Source: Portunus trituberculatus
Lineage: Eukaryota > Arthropoda > Malacostraca > Decapoda > Portunidae
Reading direction: 5' to 3'
Length of the DNA stretch: 64,000 bases
Assembly (NCBI RefSeq): GCF_017591435.1
Contig: NC_059304.1
Coordinates: 28,405,111-28,469,110 of the forward strand
A program made the translations under genes and the position numbers. Below, piece by piece: positions 12,501-23,499 of the stretch; positions within the stretch are counted from its first letter, which is position 1; the number at the start of each line of letters is the position of its first letter. The notes beneath the pieces are model-generated. The model was not told where the DNA came from and ran no database searches. It saw only the letters and a list, made by a program, of their open reading frames with translations.

Positions 12501-13195
12501 GGAATCTATAAGATGGGAGATGGAGTAGAACTAGAAAAGTAAAAAGGAAAAGGACTTGGGAGTGACAATGGAAGAAAATAATCAACCGGTTAGCCATATT
12601 GATAGAATTTTCAGAGAGACGATAATTTGCTAAGGAATATTGGAGTAGCATTTCACTATATGGACAAGGAAATGATGAAGAAATTGATAAGTACTAAAAT
12701 AAGACCTAGATTGGAATATGCAGGAGTTGTGTGGACTCCCATAAAAAGAAACACATAAGAAAATTAGAGAGACTACAAAAATGGCTACAAGAATGGTTCC
12801 AGAATTTAAAGGGATGGCATATGAGGAGAGACTAAAGGCAATGGATCTACCAACCTTGGAGCAGAGAAGAGAGAGAGGGATCTGATACAAGTTTATAAAT
12901 TGATTAACGGAATGGATGAAGTGGATAATGAGAAACTGATCCTGAGAGAAGAATATGACTTTAGAAGCACAAGATCGCATAGTAAGAAACTAAGGAAGGG
13001 ACGATGTCTGAGAGATGTTAAAAATTTAGTTTCCGCAAAGATGTGTTGAGACTTGGAACAGTTTGAGTGAGGAAGTGGTATCAGCAAAGAGTGTACATAG
13101 TTTTAAAGAAAAATTGGATAAGTGTAGATATGGAGACGGGACCACACGAGCATAAAGCCCAGGCCCTGTAAAACTACAACTAGGTAAATACAACT
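9528..13195 (+). mobile_element. LINE family 2, copy D, near full-length
   Basis: The 5' leader (CAGCTGATCTTCACTAC at 9539) matches the leader of copy E at ~13251, so D is close to full length. The 5' region has an internal deletion relative to E: most of the coiled-coil segment that E carries at 13450-13800 is missing, which is why D is about 350 bp shorter. Endonuclease, RT and trailer follow, ending with AAAACTACAACTAGGTAAATACA. A CA tract and copy E follow immediately. Confidence 0.88.
9623..13155 (+). pseudogene. Broken ORF1-endonuclease-RT polyprotein, LINE copy D
   Basis: The ATG at 9623 (AATAATGAGTGA context) corresponds to the ATG at 13354 in copy E. RRM-like remnant: RPIKILLKSQAAAEEVLY at 10053-10106. 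Endonuclease: MMYTNIDGILSSKLELRDY at 10356, CLVETKL at ~10441, GGGGVMMMLRKE at ~10530, GDFNCKEVDWENY at ~10773, RLDLVFTRD at ~10927, SDHVILE at ~10999. RT: EKAMGPDEVSGRILKECRE at ~11680, WKRAEVVPIYKSG, NYRPVSLTSVICKMCE, DLKKAFDKVPHERLL at ~12078, and an FMDDAKLC box at ~12337. Many one-base deletions fall in homopolymers (for example ~11120, 11650, 12195, 12260, 12430). The stop after R-A is at 13153-13155. Confidence 0.85.
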
Positions 13196-13221
13196 ACACA
13201 CACACACACACACACACACAC
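13196..13221 (+). repeat. (CA)n tract between LINE copies D and E
   Basis: A CA tract of about 25 bp separates the tail of copy D (TAGGTAAATACAACTACACA) from the 5' end of copy E (CTGGCGCACGACTGGCGCAG). Confidence 0.92.
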
Positions 13222-13353
13222 TGGCGCACGACTGGCGCAGTTCCACGATCAGCTGATCTTCACTACACCTGTTGTATAGTATTTACAGTGGCCTGGGCAG
13301 GTAGTGTGGACTCATCTTTTTTTTTTTTTTTCTCCATGAAATCAATTAAGAAT

Positions 13354-14400
13354 AATGAGTGAAAAGATATTCCATCCAAATGCAGACATGAGAATAGAGA
13401 AGGGCTGATGATGACTATGTCGGTGAGGGAGAACGCGATTCAAGGGTTCGATACGACGACAACTTCACTACTTAAGAGAGTGTTCAATATTGAATGTAAA
13501 CTAGATAAACTGATAAAGGAGAAGATGGAAATGAAAGAGAATAAAGAACAGGAAATGGAGTTTATAAGACTGAGAGAAAGGATAAGAAAAGTGGAAGAAA
13601 ATGAAGCTAGGCTAAGAGCGGAAAACGAAGAACTAAAAAAGGAAGTAGCTAACTACAAGAAGCAGATGGAAGAAGGACTCGGTAAAGCCGAGAAAGAAAA
13701 GGAGAAGCTGAAAGATCTAGTAAACAAGGAAGAGGAAAGAGTACAGAACGTGATTAAAAAAGAAGTACAAGCATGGAGAGTCCAAGATAAGAAAGATAAG
13801 GCCGATTTTCAGGAGGTGATTCAAGAACAACTTAAAGAAAAGAAGAAAATATGACAAACAAAATGATAGGAGTCCTCAAGACAAAAGAAAATCTAGTTAG
13901 AGAAATTGCAGAAAAAAGAAGAGTGTAGTCGTATTTGGAATAAAAGAAAAAATATAAAATATAGACCAAAAGAGAAAAGAAGAAATGAAATCAGTCAAAG
14001 ACCTACTGAAGAATCTAATGACGAAGATAGGCAGAACTTGGAAGAGGAAGTAGAAGAAATAAACAGAATGGGACCATATCAAGAAGGAAAACGAGACCAA
14101 TTAAAATATTACTAAAATCACAAGCAGCAACAGAAGAAATATTATATAGAACAACAAAACTTAGAGAAACAGAAGGCTGCAAGGATATCTATATAAAGAA
14201 AAATAGAAATGAGGAAGAAAGGAAGAGATACAATGAACTGGCAGCAGCAGTAAGGGAAAAGAATAATGAAAGGTCAGAAGAGGAGAAGAAGGCATTTTTT
14301 TGGAGAATTCTAGGAGACAGGATAAGGAAATGGTATATAAACGAGAAGGAAGAGAAAAAAGTGGAACAAGTTTAACTAAAAATGATAAAGGCAAAAGACT
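13354..14400 (+). pseudogene. ORF1-like coiled-coil and RRM-like region, LINE copy E
   Basis: The clean segment 13408-13854 (148 aa) begins within the module (MMTMSVRENAIQGFD). It is strongly predicted by eye to be a coiled coil: Leu/Ile/Val recur at heptad spacing inside K/E-rich sequence (IRKVEENEARLRAENEELKKEV). A likely RRM-like segment follows (GPYQEGK near 14080, then KILLKSQAATEEILY-like residues). The FFWRILGDRIRKWYI stretch at ~14294 runs toward the endonuclease. Copy G shows the same stretch in one frame with the endonuclease start, so I read this as the N-terminal part of a single polyprotein rather than a separate ORF1. Frameshifts near 13364, 13845, 13915 and 14095. Confidence 0.75.
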
Positions 14401-17207
14401 AAAAATGATGTATACGAACACAGACGGGTTTTATCAAGTAAATTAGAATTAAGAGATTACATAAGGAAAGAAAATCCAGATATTGTATGCCTGGCTGAAA
14501 CAAAACTAAATGAGGCAATCAAAATAGATTTGGATAATAGGTATAATGTATGGAGAAGAGACAGAGTGGGTAAAGGAGGAGGAGGAGTCATGATAATGTT
14601 AAGGAAGGAGATAGTGATCAACCAAGTGGAATGTGGGAAGGAAAAGCAGAAGTATTGTATATTAAGATGCATATTAATAAAAAGAGTTAACAATCATTGT
14701 AACATATGTGCCACCAAAACAAATTCATGGACCAATCAAGAATATAAAGACATGATAGATGACACAATAAGGAGTCTAATGAGAATCGTTAAAGAAAGGA
14801 GAAAAGTGATATTAGTAGGAGATTTCAACTCTAAAGAAGTGGACTAGGAAAATTATGAAAGTGGTATGGGGGAAGAAGCCTGGGGAGAAAGATTCTTAAA
14901 CCTAATGATAGACAATATGATGGACCAGAGAGTAAAGGAATGCACAAGATTCAGAGGAAACGATGAGCCGGTGAGATTGGACCTAGTTTGTACAAGGCGT
15001 ATACAAATGAATGACGATATAAGATATAAGTGCCCATTGGGAAAGAGTGACCATGCAATATTAGAAATAGATATAGAAGAAGGAAAGGAAGATAGAGACG
15101 ATTCATACAAAGGAGACCGATTAAATTACAGAAAGGCTGATATTGAGAATCTCAAGAACTATTTTAAAAACGTAGACTGGGAGGAGATGGAAAACTCAGA
15201 GACAATGCAAGACAAATATAACTTATTTTTGGAAATATACAAAACAGGAGTCAGGAATATGTCCCAAAATATAGACCAAAAGAAGAAGGAAAGAAAGATT
15301 GGTTTAATGCAAGGTGTGCTAGGGCAAAGGAGAAAAGAGATGGAGCATGGAAAAGGTGGAGGAGAAATAGAATCCAACAAACAAGGAAAACTTCAAGGCA
15401 GCGAGAAATGAATATGTTAAGGTGAGGAAGGAAGAGGAAAAGAACTTGAAAAAGATATTGTCGAAAAATGTAAGGAGCAACCAAAATTGTTCTATAGATT
15501 CATAAATGGAAAAATTAGGCAAAAAGAAACAATAGAAAGGTTAAAAGGAGAGAACGGATGGTGGAAGACCCAAAAGTATGGCAGAACTATTAAATAAAAA
15601 TTCCAGGAGGTCTTTACTAAAGAATCCAAATTTGAGAGGCCACAGGGTAATAGAGAGACAATCTATATGAAAGAGATTAAAGTAACCAAGCTTGAAATAA
15701 AAGAGTTAATGAAGGAACTGGATGAAGAGAAGGCAATGGGACCGGATGAAGTCTCAGGCAGAATACTGAAAGAATGTAGGAAGAACTAGCAAGTCCTATA
15801 TACAACATCATAAAATGCTCAATAGAAAATGGAACAGTGCCAGTAGAATGGAAAAGAGCTGAGGTGGTTCCCATATATAAGAGTGGAAGGAAAGAAGAAC
15901 CTTTAAATTACAGACCGGTATCACTAACTAGTGTAATATGCAAGATGTGTGAAAGAATAATAAAGAAACAATGGATCGAGTTCCTTGAAGACAACAAATT
16001 AATATCAAATAGCCAATTTGGTTTTAGAAAAGGACGGTCTTGTGTAACTAATTTATTGAGTTTCTATTCTAGAATAGTTGATAGAGTACAAGAGAGAGAG
16101 GATGGGTTGACTGCATCTATTTGGATTTAAAAAAGGCGTTTGACAAAGTGCCACACGCAAGATTACTGTGGAAGTTAGAGGAGAAGGGTGGCTTAAAAGG
16201 AAGCACATTGAGATGGATAGAAAATTATTTGAGGGGAGAGAAATAAGGACGGTAGTTAAAGATATGAAGTCCAAGTGGAGAGCAGTAGAAAGCGGAGTGC
16301 CACAGGGTCAGTATTGGCACCAATACTTTTCCTCATTTATATTAACGACATGCCAGAAGGAGTGAACAGCTACATAAATTTGTTTATGGATGATATGAAA
16401 CTGTGCAGAGTTATAAAGCAAAAGGAGGATTGTGAAATACTGCAAGAAGACCTAAATAAGATCTGGGAATGGAGTAAGAAGTGGGAAATGGAATTCAATG
16501 TGAACAAAAGCCATGTCATGGAAATGGGAAAGAGTGAAAGACGACCTGTGGGAATCTATAAGATGGGAGATGGAGTAGAACTGGAGAAAGTCAAAAGGAA
16601 AAGGACTTAGGAGTGACGATGGAAGAAAACAATCAACCAGTAAGCCATATTGATAGAATTTTTAGAGAAACATATAATTTGCTGAGGAATATTGGAGTAG
16701 CATTTCACTACATGGACAAAGAAATGATGAAGAAATTGATAAATACTATAATAAGACCTAGATTGGAATATGCAGGAGTAGTGTGGACCCCTCATAAAAA
16801 GAAACACATAAGAAAATTGGAGAGGCTACAAAAAATGGCTACAAGAATGGTCCCAGAACTTGAAGGGATGACATATGAGGAGAGACTAAAGGCTATGGAT
16901 CTACCAACCTTGGAACAAAGAAGGGAGAGAGGAGACCTGATACAAGTCTATAAATTGATCAACGGAATGGACCAAGTGGATAATGAGAAACTGATCCTGA
17001 GAGAAGAATATGACATCCAAGCACAAGATCGCATAGTAAAAAGCTGAGAAAGGGAAGATGTCTGAGAGATATTAAAAATATAGTTTCGCAGAGATGTATT
17101 GAGACGTGGAACAGTTTAGATGAAGAAGTAGTGTCTGCAAAGAGTGTGCACACTTTTAAAGTAAGATTGGATAAGTGTAGATATGGAGACGGGCCACACG
17201 AGCATAA
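14401..17207 (+). pseudogene. Endonuclease-RT region, LINE copy E
   Basis: Endonuclease: CLAETKLNEAIKIDLDNRY at ~14487, RRDRVGKGGGGVMIML at ~14555, ILVGDFNSKEVD at ~14810, RLDLVCTRR at ~14974, KSDHAILEIDIEEGKEDRD at ~15043. RT: LDEEKAMGPDEVSGRIL at ~15718, WKRAEVVPIYKSGRKEEPL at ~15848, QFGFRKGRSCVTNLLSFY at ~16013, the palm DLKKAFDKVPHARLL at ~16125 and FMDDMKLC at ~16384. Its C-terminal block 16613-17047 (144 aa) is clean. A stop at 14845-14847 (ESGMGEEAW region) and one-base losses at ~15410, 15780, 16105, 16305 and 17185 break the frame. Confidence 0.85.
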
Positions 17208-17256
17208 AGCCCAGGCCCTGTAAAACTACAACTAGGTAAATACAACTAGGTAAATA

Positions 17257-17272
17257 CACACACACACACACA
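17257..17272 (+). repeat. (CA)n tract after LINE copy E
   Basis: A short CA tract follows the doubled tail of copy E. This is the last junction of the five-element chain; no LINE 5' end follows it. Confidence 0.9.
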
Positions 17273-17317
17273 GAAGATAAGCTACATGCGTCCCGCTTGT
17301 GTCTAAAATATTAGCAA

Positions 17318-17318
<1 letters not shown>

Positions 17319-17382
<64 letters not shown>
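17319..17382 (+). repeat. (CT)n microsatellite
   Basis: An uninterrupted CT tract of about 64 bp. The flanking 17273-17560 has no recognisable gene. Confidence 0.95.
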
Positions 17383-17385
<3 letters not shown>

Positions 17386-17564
17386 AGAGAAGGCCCAATT
17401 TCCTCTTCGAAGGCGATTTAGTAACTAAAAAATAACAGCATAATACACAAAGACGACAAGTATGACAAGCTTGCACGAGTTTCGCCAAGGGCTGGCACTA
17501 CCACCCGTATATCATACAGGCAGGCTTTTTTAACATCCGGAGCGAAGGGGTTAATAGAATCTGT

Positions 17565-17747
17565 TTACTTGAAAATAGTAGATACAGCAGATGGAGTCAA
17601 GCCATGGTGGCAAGTAATGCTATTAGTTTTCTCACCTCTCTTGTGTCTGTGAATAATATCCAGCTTCACTTCGAGAATAAGAGACTTCCTGGTCTTAGCG
17701 ACGCTAGGCAATATTGCAGGGCTGGTTGCAGGGCATTTTGGTGGCAT
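17565..17747 (-). pseudogene. pogo/Tigger-type transposase, N-terminal HTH fragment
   Basis: This 60-aa fragment starts MPPKCPATSP and contains AKTRKSLILEVKLDIIHRH and GLTPSAVSTIFK. That is the pattern of the CENP-B/pogo N-terminal helix-turn-helix (KRK-S/T-L-T-L-E-K-x-IIxRxExGE ... STVSTI). It ends at a stop or frame break after the first HTH. No terminal inverted repeats could be assigned and no DDE domain follows. It resembles the start of Tigger/jerky-like transposases; it could also be a domesticated CENP-B-like gene fragment, but isolation and truncation argue for a relic. Confidence 0.7.
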
Positions 17748-18045
17748 GTTGAGTGAGAGAAGATGAGCTGCTTCTGGACACTGTTATTGTTTTGAACTAA
17801 AGGTGGGGAAGGGTATGGGAGTGAGTGGTGCGCATTTTGTCCACGAGAGGCACTGGTGTGTTCAAAAGCCTGTCAGCTTGCGTGATACGGCAGGGGTTTT
17901 CAAACTTGGAAAAAATTGTCTGGAAAAAAATTTTGTTAAAGCGAGTTTGGTGTTTGTTATACGAGCAGATGGTAGTAAAAGGAAACGTTCGTTGTAGCAA
18001 AATTTCGTTGTGTGAACATTCATTAATCGGTGGTTGCCTTTATCT

Positions 18046-18254
18046 TGTTCACTAATTACCCCTACTTTTACTGATAATGAGTTTTGATGGGTGGCAGCTG
18101 TGGCGGAGGTGGTGATGCAGTCACGTTAAGTTTGTTTACATGCTGTTGATTGGTTGATGGTCGGATACCTGAGCCTGGACAATGGAAAACGAGTGAGTGG
18201 ACATAATTCATAATGATCAGAAAATTGAAACATTGAATAATGAAGGATACCTCT
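18046..18254 (+). repeat. Tigger-associated repeat, first copy
   Basis: The segment (ATGAGTTTTGATGGGTGG... GAGTGGACATAATTCATAATGAT) recurs with moderate divergence at 19527-19757, and its distal part recurs again at ~19100-19248. These are the terminal regions of Tigger-like elements, so 18.0-19.8 kb is a nest of related copies. Confidence 0.7.
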
Positions 18255-18255
18255 A

Positions 18256-19248
18256 CAGATTTCCCTCTCTTTACAGTTGCGTTACGTTCTTGAAAACCAG
18301 ATAGTGAACTTAAGTTTTCAAAGAATTTAATGGGAAGAGTAACCTAGGCCTAGCTTGTATTGAGAGATAAAGAATGCTGTTTCTGCACCATCCAAGGAGG
18401 TAGTGTTATAGGCTCGTTATTTTTTTATGCATCAGTTTCTCCTATAGGCCTGTATCCACTGGCAAGAGGAGAAAAATGAGCTTCAGTTAAGTTAGCAGGT
18501 GCCTCTCATAATAGCTGAATGAAGTCATAATAAAATCCTGAAAAAAACATGTTCCTCATCATCTGAAGTTGATGGAACAGGTCTTTCTGCAAATCAGGAT
18601 AAATTGAGAGGGATTTTGTTATCACAAGGGTGGTAGAAAGTGGCATGTGGTGGCGAGTTTGGTCATCAATCCACAGCCTTAAGAGTCTCTCCATTTCCTC
18701 CATTATTTGCTTCTTCTTCCTTGTTAGTGTCTTTACCATTGATATAGAAGCTGTCTCATCTGCTTTCTTTACACTTGCTGCTTGTTTGATGATGATGGAG
18801 ATAGTGGACTGGGGCAACTGCAGGGTTCTGGCGATGAAACCACCTTCACCTCCCTCATAGCGCTTAACAATTTCAAGCTTTTTCTCTAAAGATAAGCTTT
18901 TTACTTGGTCTTTTGGCCTTCAATTCATTAGCACTAGGTGTTGCAGGTTGCTTAGAAGGCATCACACTAGTATCACTTGTAATACCAAACAATGAATTTG
19001 CATTTTAGCAAAGCACAAACACTTTTGTAGAGACTGGCTGGCTGATTGAACACATCTGAAAGACTAGCAGGAATGTGTTTCGATAGATGGCTGATGCAGT
19101 GTAGGTGGTCCTGCAATTGCGGTCTGTTTGTTTACATTTTGATGATTGGTTAATAATAAGATAAATGAGCCCTGACATTGGAAAATAAGCGAGTGGACAA
19201 AAGGGATAGCGATCGGATAGCGAACCATTGAATAGCAAGGGAAACCTA
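18256..19248 (-). mobile_element. pogo/Tigger-like DNA transposon, degenerate
   Basis: The terminal sequences CAGATTTCCCTCTC (left) and, read on the other strand, TAGGTTTCCCTTGC (right) form imperfect inverted repeats beside TA dinucleotides at 18254-55 and 19249-50, as expected of Tc1/mariner/pogo superfamily insertion at TA. The coding relic lies on the - strand. At about 1 kb the element is much shorter than an autonomous Tigger of about 2.5 kb, so the catalytic core is deleted. Confidence 0.65.
18506..18962 (-). pseudogene. Tigger-like transposase, N-terminal DNA-binding half
   Basis: The ATG at 18962 opens MPSKQPATPSANELK; the best continuation LEKKLEIVKRYEGGEGG reaches the HTH motif LPQSTISIIIKQAASVKKADE near 18810. 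A one-base shift lies near 18895. It continues with LTRKKKQIMEEMERLLRLWIDDQ, the pattern of the second (CENP-B-type) HTH domain in Tigger transposases, then decays near 18560. No DDE motif is present in this remnant. Confidence 0.75.
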
Positions 19249-20037
19249 TAGTGACGTCTGATCTTGATCATGATGCTAAAGGTGGCTCGAGTTTGCTTTC
19301 CTGCTTTCATACAAAAGGCTACTAAAAGCAACAGTGCATAGTTATCTGTGGCTTAAGAAAGGAAAATAAAACATTTAGATGAAAGAAGCAATTGTAGTGA
19401 ATTAAGGAAGAAACAATGATTCTATTCAGCCCTGTTGTAAAGGCTATTCTTTGACCTTGAACCTTAGATCGGCAACTCGTGTAGAGGACAAACAAGAGAC
19501 AAGTAGAAAAAAGAGCAGTGTCCTGTTCACTAATTATCCCTACATCTAGTGAGAATGAGTTTTGATGGGTGATGGCTGTGGCATGGGTGGCAATGTGATT
19601 GCGGTACATTTATTTTGTTTACATTCTGGTGATTGGTTAAAAATCAGATATACAAGCCTGGACAACTGAAAATGAGTGGGTGGACATACTTCATAATGAT
19701 TGGAATGTCAAAATATTGAATAGCGAGGCATCGAATAGCAAAGGAAATCTGTATTATGTTGAAAAATTGTCATCCTTTTTTATTGGCTTGAGACATTTCA
19801 ATTAATTATCAGGAACAATGCCTTTATTCCCCATCCTACTATCCATGAACAAGGTTGGTTTATAAACAGTGAAAAAGTGCTGAGAATCAGGACAGTAGTG
19901 TGTGTGGTGAAGGCAGAGGCTTATATGGTAGTGATGTATCACACATAATGGGAAAAGGACAACAATAACACAACACACCAGGCTGTGATTGGCCAAGTGC
20001 AGGGATGTGTCTAAATGCTCCATTTTCATTGGGCCAT
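19249..20037 (+). other. Intergenic stretch with a further Tigger-like end
   Basis: No gene is recognisable. 19527-19757 repeats the sequence at 18046-18254 and ends GAATAGCAAAGGAAATCTG before a TA at 19757, so it is the end of another Tigger-like copy. The remainder is unassigned. Confidence 0.55.
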
Positions 20038-22312
20038 GTATTTACCTAGTTGTATTTACCTAGTTGTAGTTTTACAGGGCCTGGGCTTTATGCTCGTGTG
20101 GCCCTGTCTCCATATCTACACTTATCCAATCTTACTTTAAAAGTATGCACACTCGTTGTAGACACTACTTCTTCATCCAAACTGTTCCACGTCTCAATAC
20201 ATCTCTGCAGGAAACTATATTTTTTAATATCTCTCAGACATCTTCCTTTTCTCAGCTTTTTACTATGCGATCTTGTGCTTCGAATGTCATATTTTTCTCT
20301 CAGGATCAGTTTCTCATTATCCACTTGGTCCATTCCGTTGATCAATTTATAAACTTGTATCAGGTCTCCTCTCTCCCTTCTTTGTTCCAGGGTTAGTAGA
20401 TCCATAGCCTTTAGTCTCTCTTCATATGTCATCCCTTCAAATTCTGGAACCATTCTTGTAGCTATTTTTTGTAAACTCTCCAATTTCCTTATGTGTTTCT
20501 TTTTATGAGGGGTCCACACTACTCCTGCATATTCCAATCTGGGTCTTATTATAGTACTTATCAATTTCTTCATCATTTCTTTGTCCATTTAGTGAAATGC
20601 TACTCCAATATTCCTTAGCAAATTATATGTTTCTCTAAAAATTCTATCAATATGGCTTACTGGTTGATTGTTTTCTTCCATCGTCACTCCTAAGTCCTTT
20701 TTCTTTTTGACTCTCTCCAGTTCTACTCCATCTCCCATCTTATAGATTCCCATAGGTCGTCTTTCACTCTTTCCCATTTCCATGACATGGCTTTTGTTCA
20801 CATTGAATTCCATTTCCCACTTCTTACTCCATTCCCAGATCTTATTTAGGTCTTCTTGCAGTATTTCACAATCCTCCTTTTGCTTTATAACTCTGCACAG
20901 TTTTGTATCGTCCGCAAACAGATTTATGTAGCTGTTCACTTCTGGTATGTCGTTAATATAAATGAGGAAAAGTATTGGTGCCAATACTGACCCCTGTGGC
21001 ACTCCGCTTTCTACTGCTCTCCACTTGGACTTCATATCTTTAACTACCGTCCTTGTTTCTCTCCCCTTCAAATAATTTTCTATCCATCTCAGTGTGCTTC
21101 CTTTTAAGCCACCCTTCTCCTCTAACTTCCACAGTAATCTTGCATGTGGCACTTTGTCAAATGCCTTTTTTAAATCCAAATAAATACAGTCAACCCATCC
21201 CTCTCTCTCTTGTACTCTATCAACTATTCTAGAATAGAACTCAATAAATTAGTCACACAAGACCGTCTTTTTCTAAAACCAAATTGCCTATTTGATATTA
21301 ATTTGTTGTCTTCAAGGAATTCGATCCATTGTTTCTTTATTATTCTTTCACACATCTTGCATATTACACTAGTTAGTGATACTGGTCTGTAATTTAAAGG
21401 TTCTTCCTTCCTTCCGCTCTTATATATGGGAACCACCTCAGCTCTTTTCCATTCTACTGGTACTGTTCCATTTTCTATTGAGCATTTTATGATGTTGTAT
21501 ATAGGACTTGCTAGTTCTTCCCTACATTCTTTCAGTATTCTGCCTGAGACTTCATCTGGTCCCATTGCCTTCTCTTCATCCAGTTCCTTCATTAACTCTT
21601 TTATTTCAAGCTTGGTTACTTTAATCTCTTTCATATAGATTGTCTCTCTATTACTCTGTGGCCTCTCAAATTTGGATTCCTTAGTAAAGACCTCCTGGAA
21701 TTTTTTATTTAATAGTTCTGCCATACTTTTTGGGTCTTCCACCATCCCGTTCTCTCCTTTTAACCTTTCTATTGTTTCTTTTTGCCTAATTTTTCCATTT
21801 ATGAATCTATAGAATAATTTTGGTTACTCCTTACATTTTTCGACAATGTCTTTTTCGAAGTTCTTTTCCTCTTCCTTCCTCACCTTAACATATTCATTTC
21901 TCGCTGCCTTGAAGTTTTCCTTATATGCTGGATTCCTATTTTTCCTCCACCTTTTCCATGCTCCATCTCATTTCTCCTTTGCCTTGGCACACCTTGCATT
22001 AAACCAATCTTTCTTTCCTTCTTCTTTAGGTCTATATTTTGGGACATATTCCCCGACTCCTGATTTGTATATTTCAAAAAATAAGTTATATTTTTCTTGC
22101 ATTGTCTCTGAGTTTTCCATCTCCTCCCAGTCTACGTTTTTAGAATAGTTCTTGAGATTTTCAATATCAGCCTTTCTGTAATTTAATCGGTCTCCTTTGT
22201 ATAAATCGTCTCTATCTTCCTTTCTCTCTTCTATATCTATTTTTAATATTGCATGGTCACTCTTTCCCAATGGGCACTTATATCTTATATCATCATTCAT
22301 TTGTATACCCCT
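20038..22312 (-). mobile_element. LINE family 2, copy F, 5'-truncated, reverse strand
   Basis: Read on the - strand, this copy starts within the endonuclease at the sequence for QMNDDIRYKCPLGKSDH and runs through RT to the trailer and the doubled tail (TATTTACCTAGTTG twice on the + strand, 20038-20066). No CA tract follows the tail. Its frames are longer than those of the + strand copies, so it may be the youngest family-2 copy or simply the best sequenced. 5' truncation is typical of target-primed reverse transcription. Confidence 0.9.
20088..22306 (-). pseudogene. Reverse transcriptase and C-terminal domain, LINE copy F
   Basis: Three long segments cover the RT. 22306-21790 holds SDHAILKIDIEE and the linker. 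21745-21224 (173 aa) holds LDEEKAMGPDEVSGRIL, WKRAEVVPIYKSGRKEEPL and QFGFRKRRSCVTNLLS. 21179-20589 (196 aa) holds DLKKAFDKVPHARLL, GVPQGSVLAPILFLIYIND and the box LFADDTKLCRV. 20588-20088 (166 aa) holds LEYAGVVWTPHKKKHIRKL and RRERGDLIQVYKLINGMD and ends with stop TAA at 20088-20090. Only a few breaks remain (near 22000, 21825, 21225, 20589 where TAG interrupts). All RT catalytic residues visible are intact. Confidence 0.88.
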
Positions 22313-22906
22313 ATGTATGTCCCAGCACGTGTGGGGCTAGTCCCTCTTTTGTGTACAGGAAAGAGAGTTAGTCTGATCCATACTACGGCCCAAATCAGGG
22401 TACTCTAGGCCTTAGTTTAACCATCAGGATGGTTGGATTTCCTCTGCCTGAGCCTTCCACATGATAATCACACTCTTTAACAAGAAGTTCCCGCCTATAA
22501 CTCAAAACCTCCTCATATGTATGTACCAATGATAATCAATGTCTGGCAACTGTATTTATGTCTTACATTATGTTCCTTACTTGCCTGCCAGTGCCACATT
22601 ACACTATGCATTTTGTACAATCAATTCTCTTTCTATTGTTTTCTTTTACAGTTAGATCTACCTGTCAATGTTTATTTTCATGTACTATTTCACTTAACAG
22701 TACCACTGAACACTACCAGAGATTGGAGCCCTGCCTACATCACTCAATAGTAGTGCATCAAACATGTGAAGACATCCTAAGCTTTGTTGCCAGCACCAAC
22801 TGAACCCAAGCAAATTATGATAGCACAGAATTTCTTTTGTAATTTTAATGTCAAGAAATCTATAGACTTAATTTGGAATTTTGGCACTTTGCCAATATTG
22901 CTGTAG
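22313..22906 (+). other. Unassigned sequence upstream of a possible exon
   Basis: No protein family, RNA gene or clear repeat is recognisable. Base composition is AT-rich and short ORFs here look random. Confidence 0.4.
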
Positions 22907-23075
22907 TGAAACGTGGATGGAAGAGGGTTCTCCCGTGGGGCAAGGCAGAAATGAGTGATCATGAGCTTACTGCAACACATAGTGATAGAGTGACACCTAT
23001 GGATTCACTGTTACCCATCAGTGGGTGGGACATTGTCAGTGCTGCAGATATGGAAGATCTCATTGGAGTTTTGAG
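22907..23075 (+). other. Possible host exon (56 codons, unknown protein)
   Basis: An open stretch reads KRGWKRVLPWGKAEMSDHEL... ending DMEDLIGVL. It is preceded by a pyrimidine-containing sequence and TGTAG and followed by GAG|GTAGGA, so it would fit an internal exon of 169 bp with AG/GT borders (phase 1 in, phase 2 out). Composition and hydrophobic spacing look more protein-like than neighbouring ORFs and it matches no transposon protein I recognise. The stretch is short enough to arise by chance, no neighbouring exon is identified, and the splice sites are only consensus-level. Confidence 0.3.
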
Positions 23076-23499
23076 GTAGGATGTGTTATGCTGATGGTAA
23101 TTAGACATGACCAATACTTGTAAAAGCAGAATGCGAAATTCAGTATGATGATATATGAAGCTTGGGATAGTAAGAATTTATGAGAGTGCTGAACTCGAGG
23201 ATCGTGAAACTTGGATAGTGCAAAATTTTGTGAGGGTGAATGAACTTGGGCACTGTCTTTTTTGTATATTTTACTTAGGCATTCAATAAAGCAGTCCTCC
23301 AGGTGATCAGCAAGTAGTTCAAAACACTTGTTCTTGTTACTGTTAGCATCTTTTTGAAGAACTGTATGATAGAAAGTTGTAAGAGCCAAGAGGATTGCAA
23401 AAAAAGCTATAGAGTGATAAAATTTATGGTTGGAGTCTAAAGTGGAAACGGATATTATTCTAAGAAATGTTGTGTGATGGAGATAGGAAAAGTACAAGG
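23076..23499 (+). other. Unassigned sequence
   Basis: I see no supported gene. A 145-aa open frame on the - strand (23060-23497) has no recognisable motif and runs over the putative exon, so I do not call it. Confidence 0.4.

Larger units (their letters stand above)
13222..17256 (+). mobile_element. LINE family 2, copy E, full-length
   Basis: This is the most complete family-2 copy in the window, about 4.0 kb. It has a 5' leader with CAGCTGATCTTCACTAC (also in D), a poly-T stretch near 13315-13331, coiled-coil ORF1-like region, endonuclease, RT, C-terminal block, trailer, and a tail with two units of ACTAGGTAAATAC. A short CA tract follows and the LINE chain ends there. Frame breaks are mostly single-base. 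Confidence 0.9.

Noticed and set aside
23060..23497. 145-aa - strand frame as a host gene
   Set aside because: No recognisable motif, low-complexity hydrophobic content and overlap with a more plausible + strand exon.
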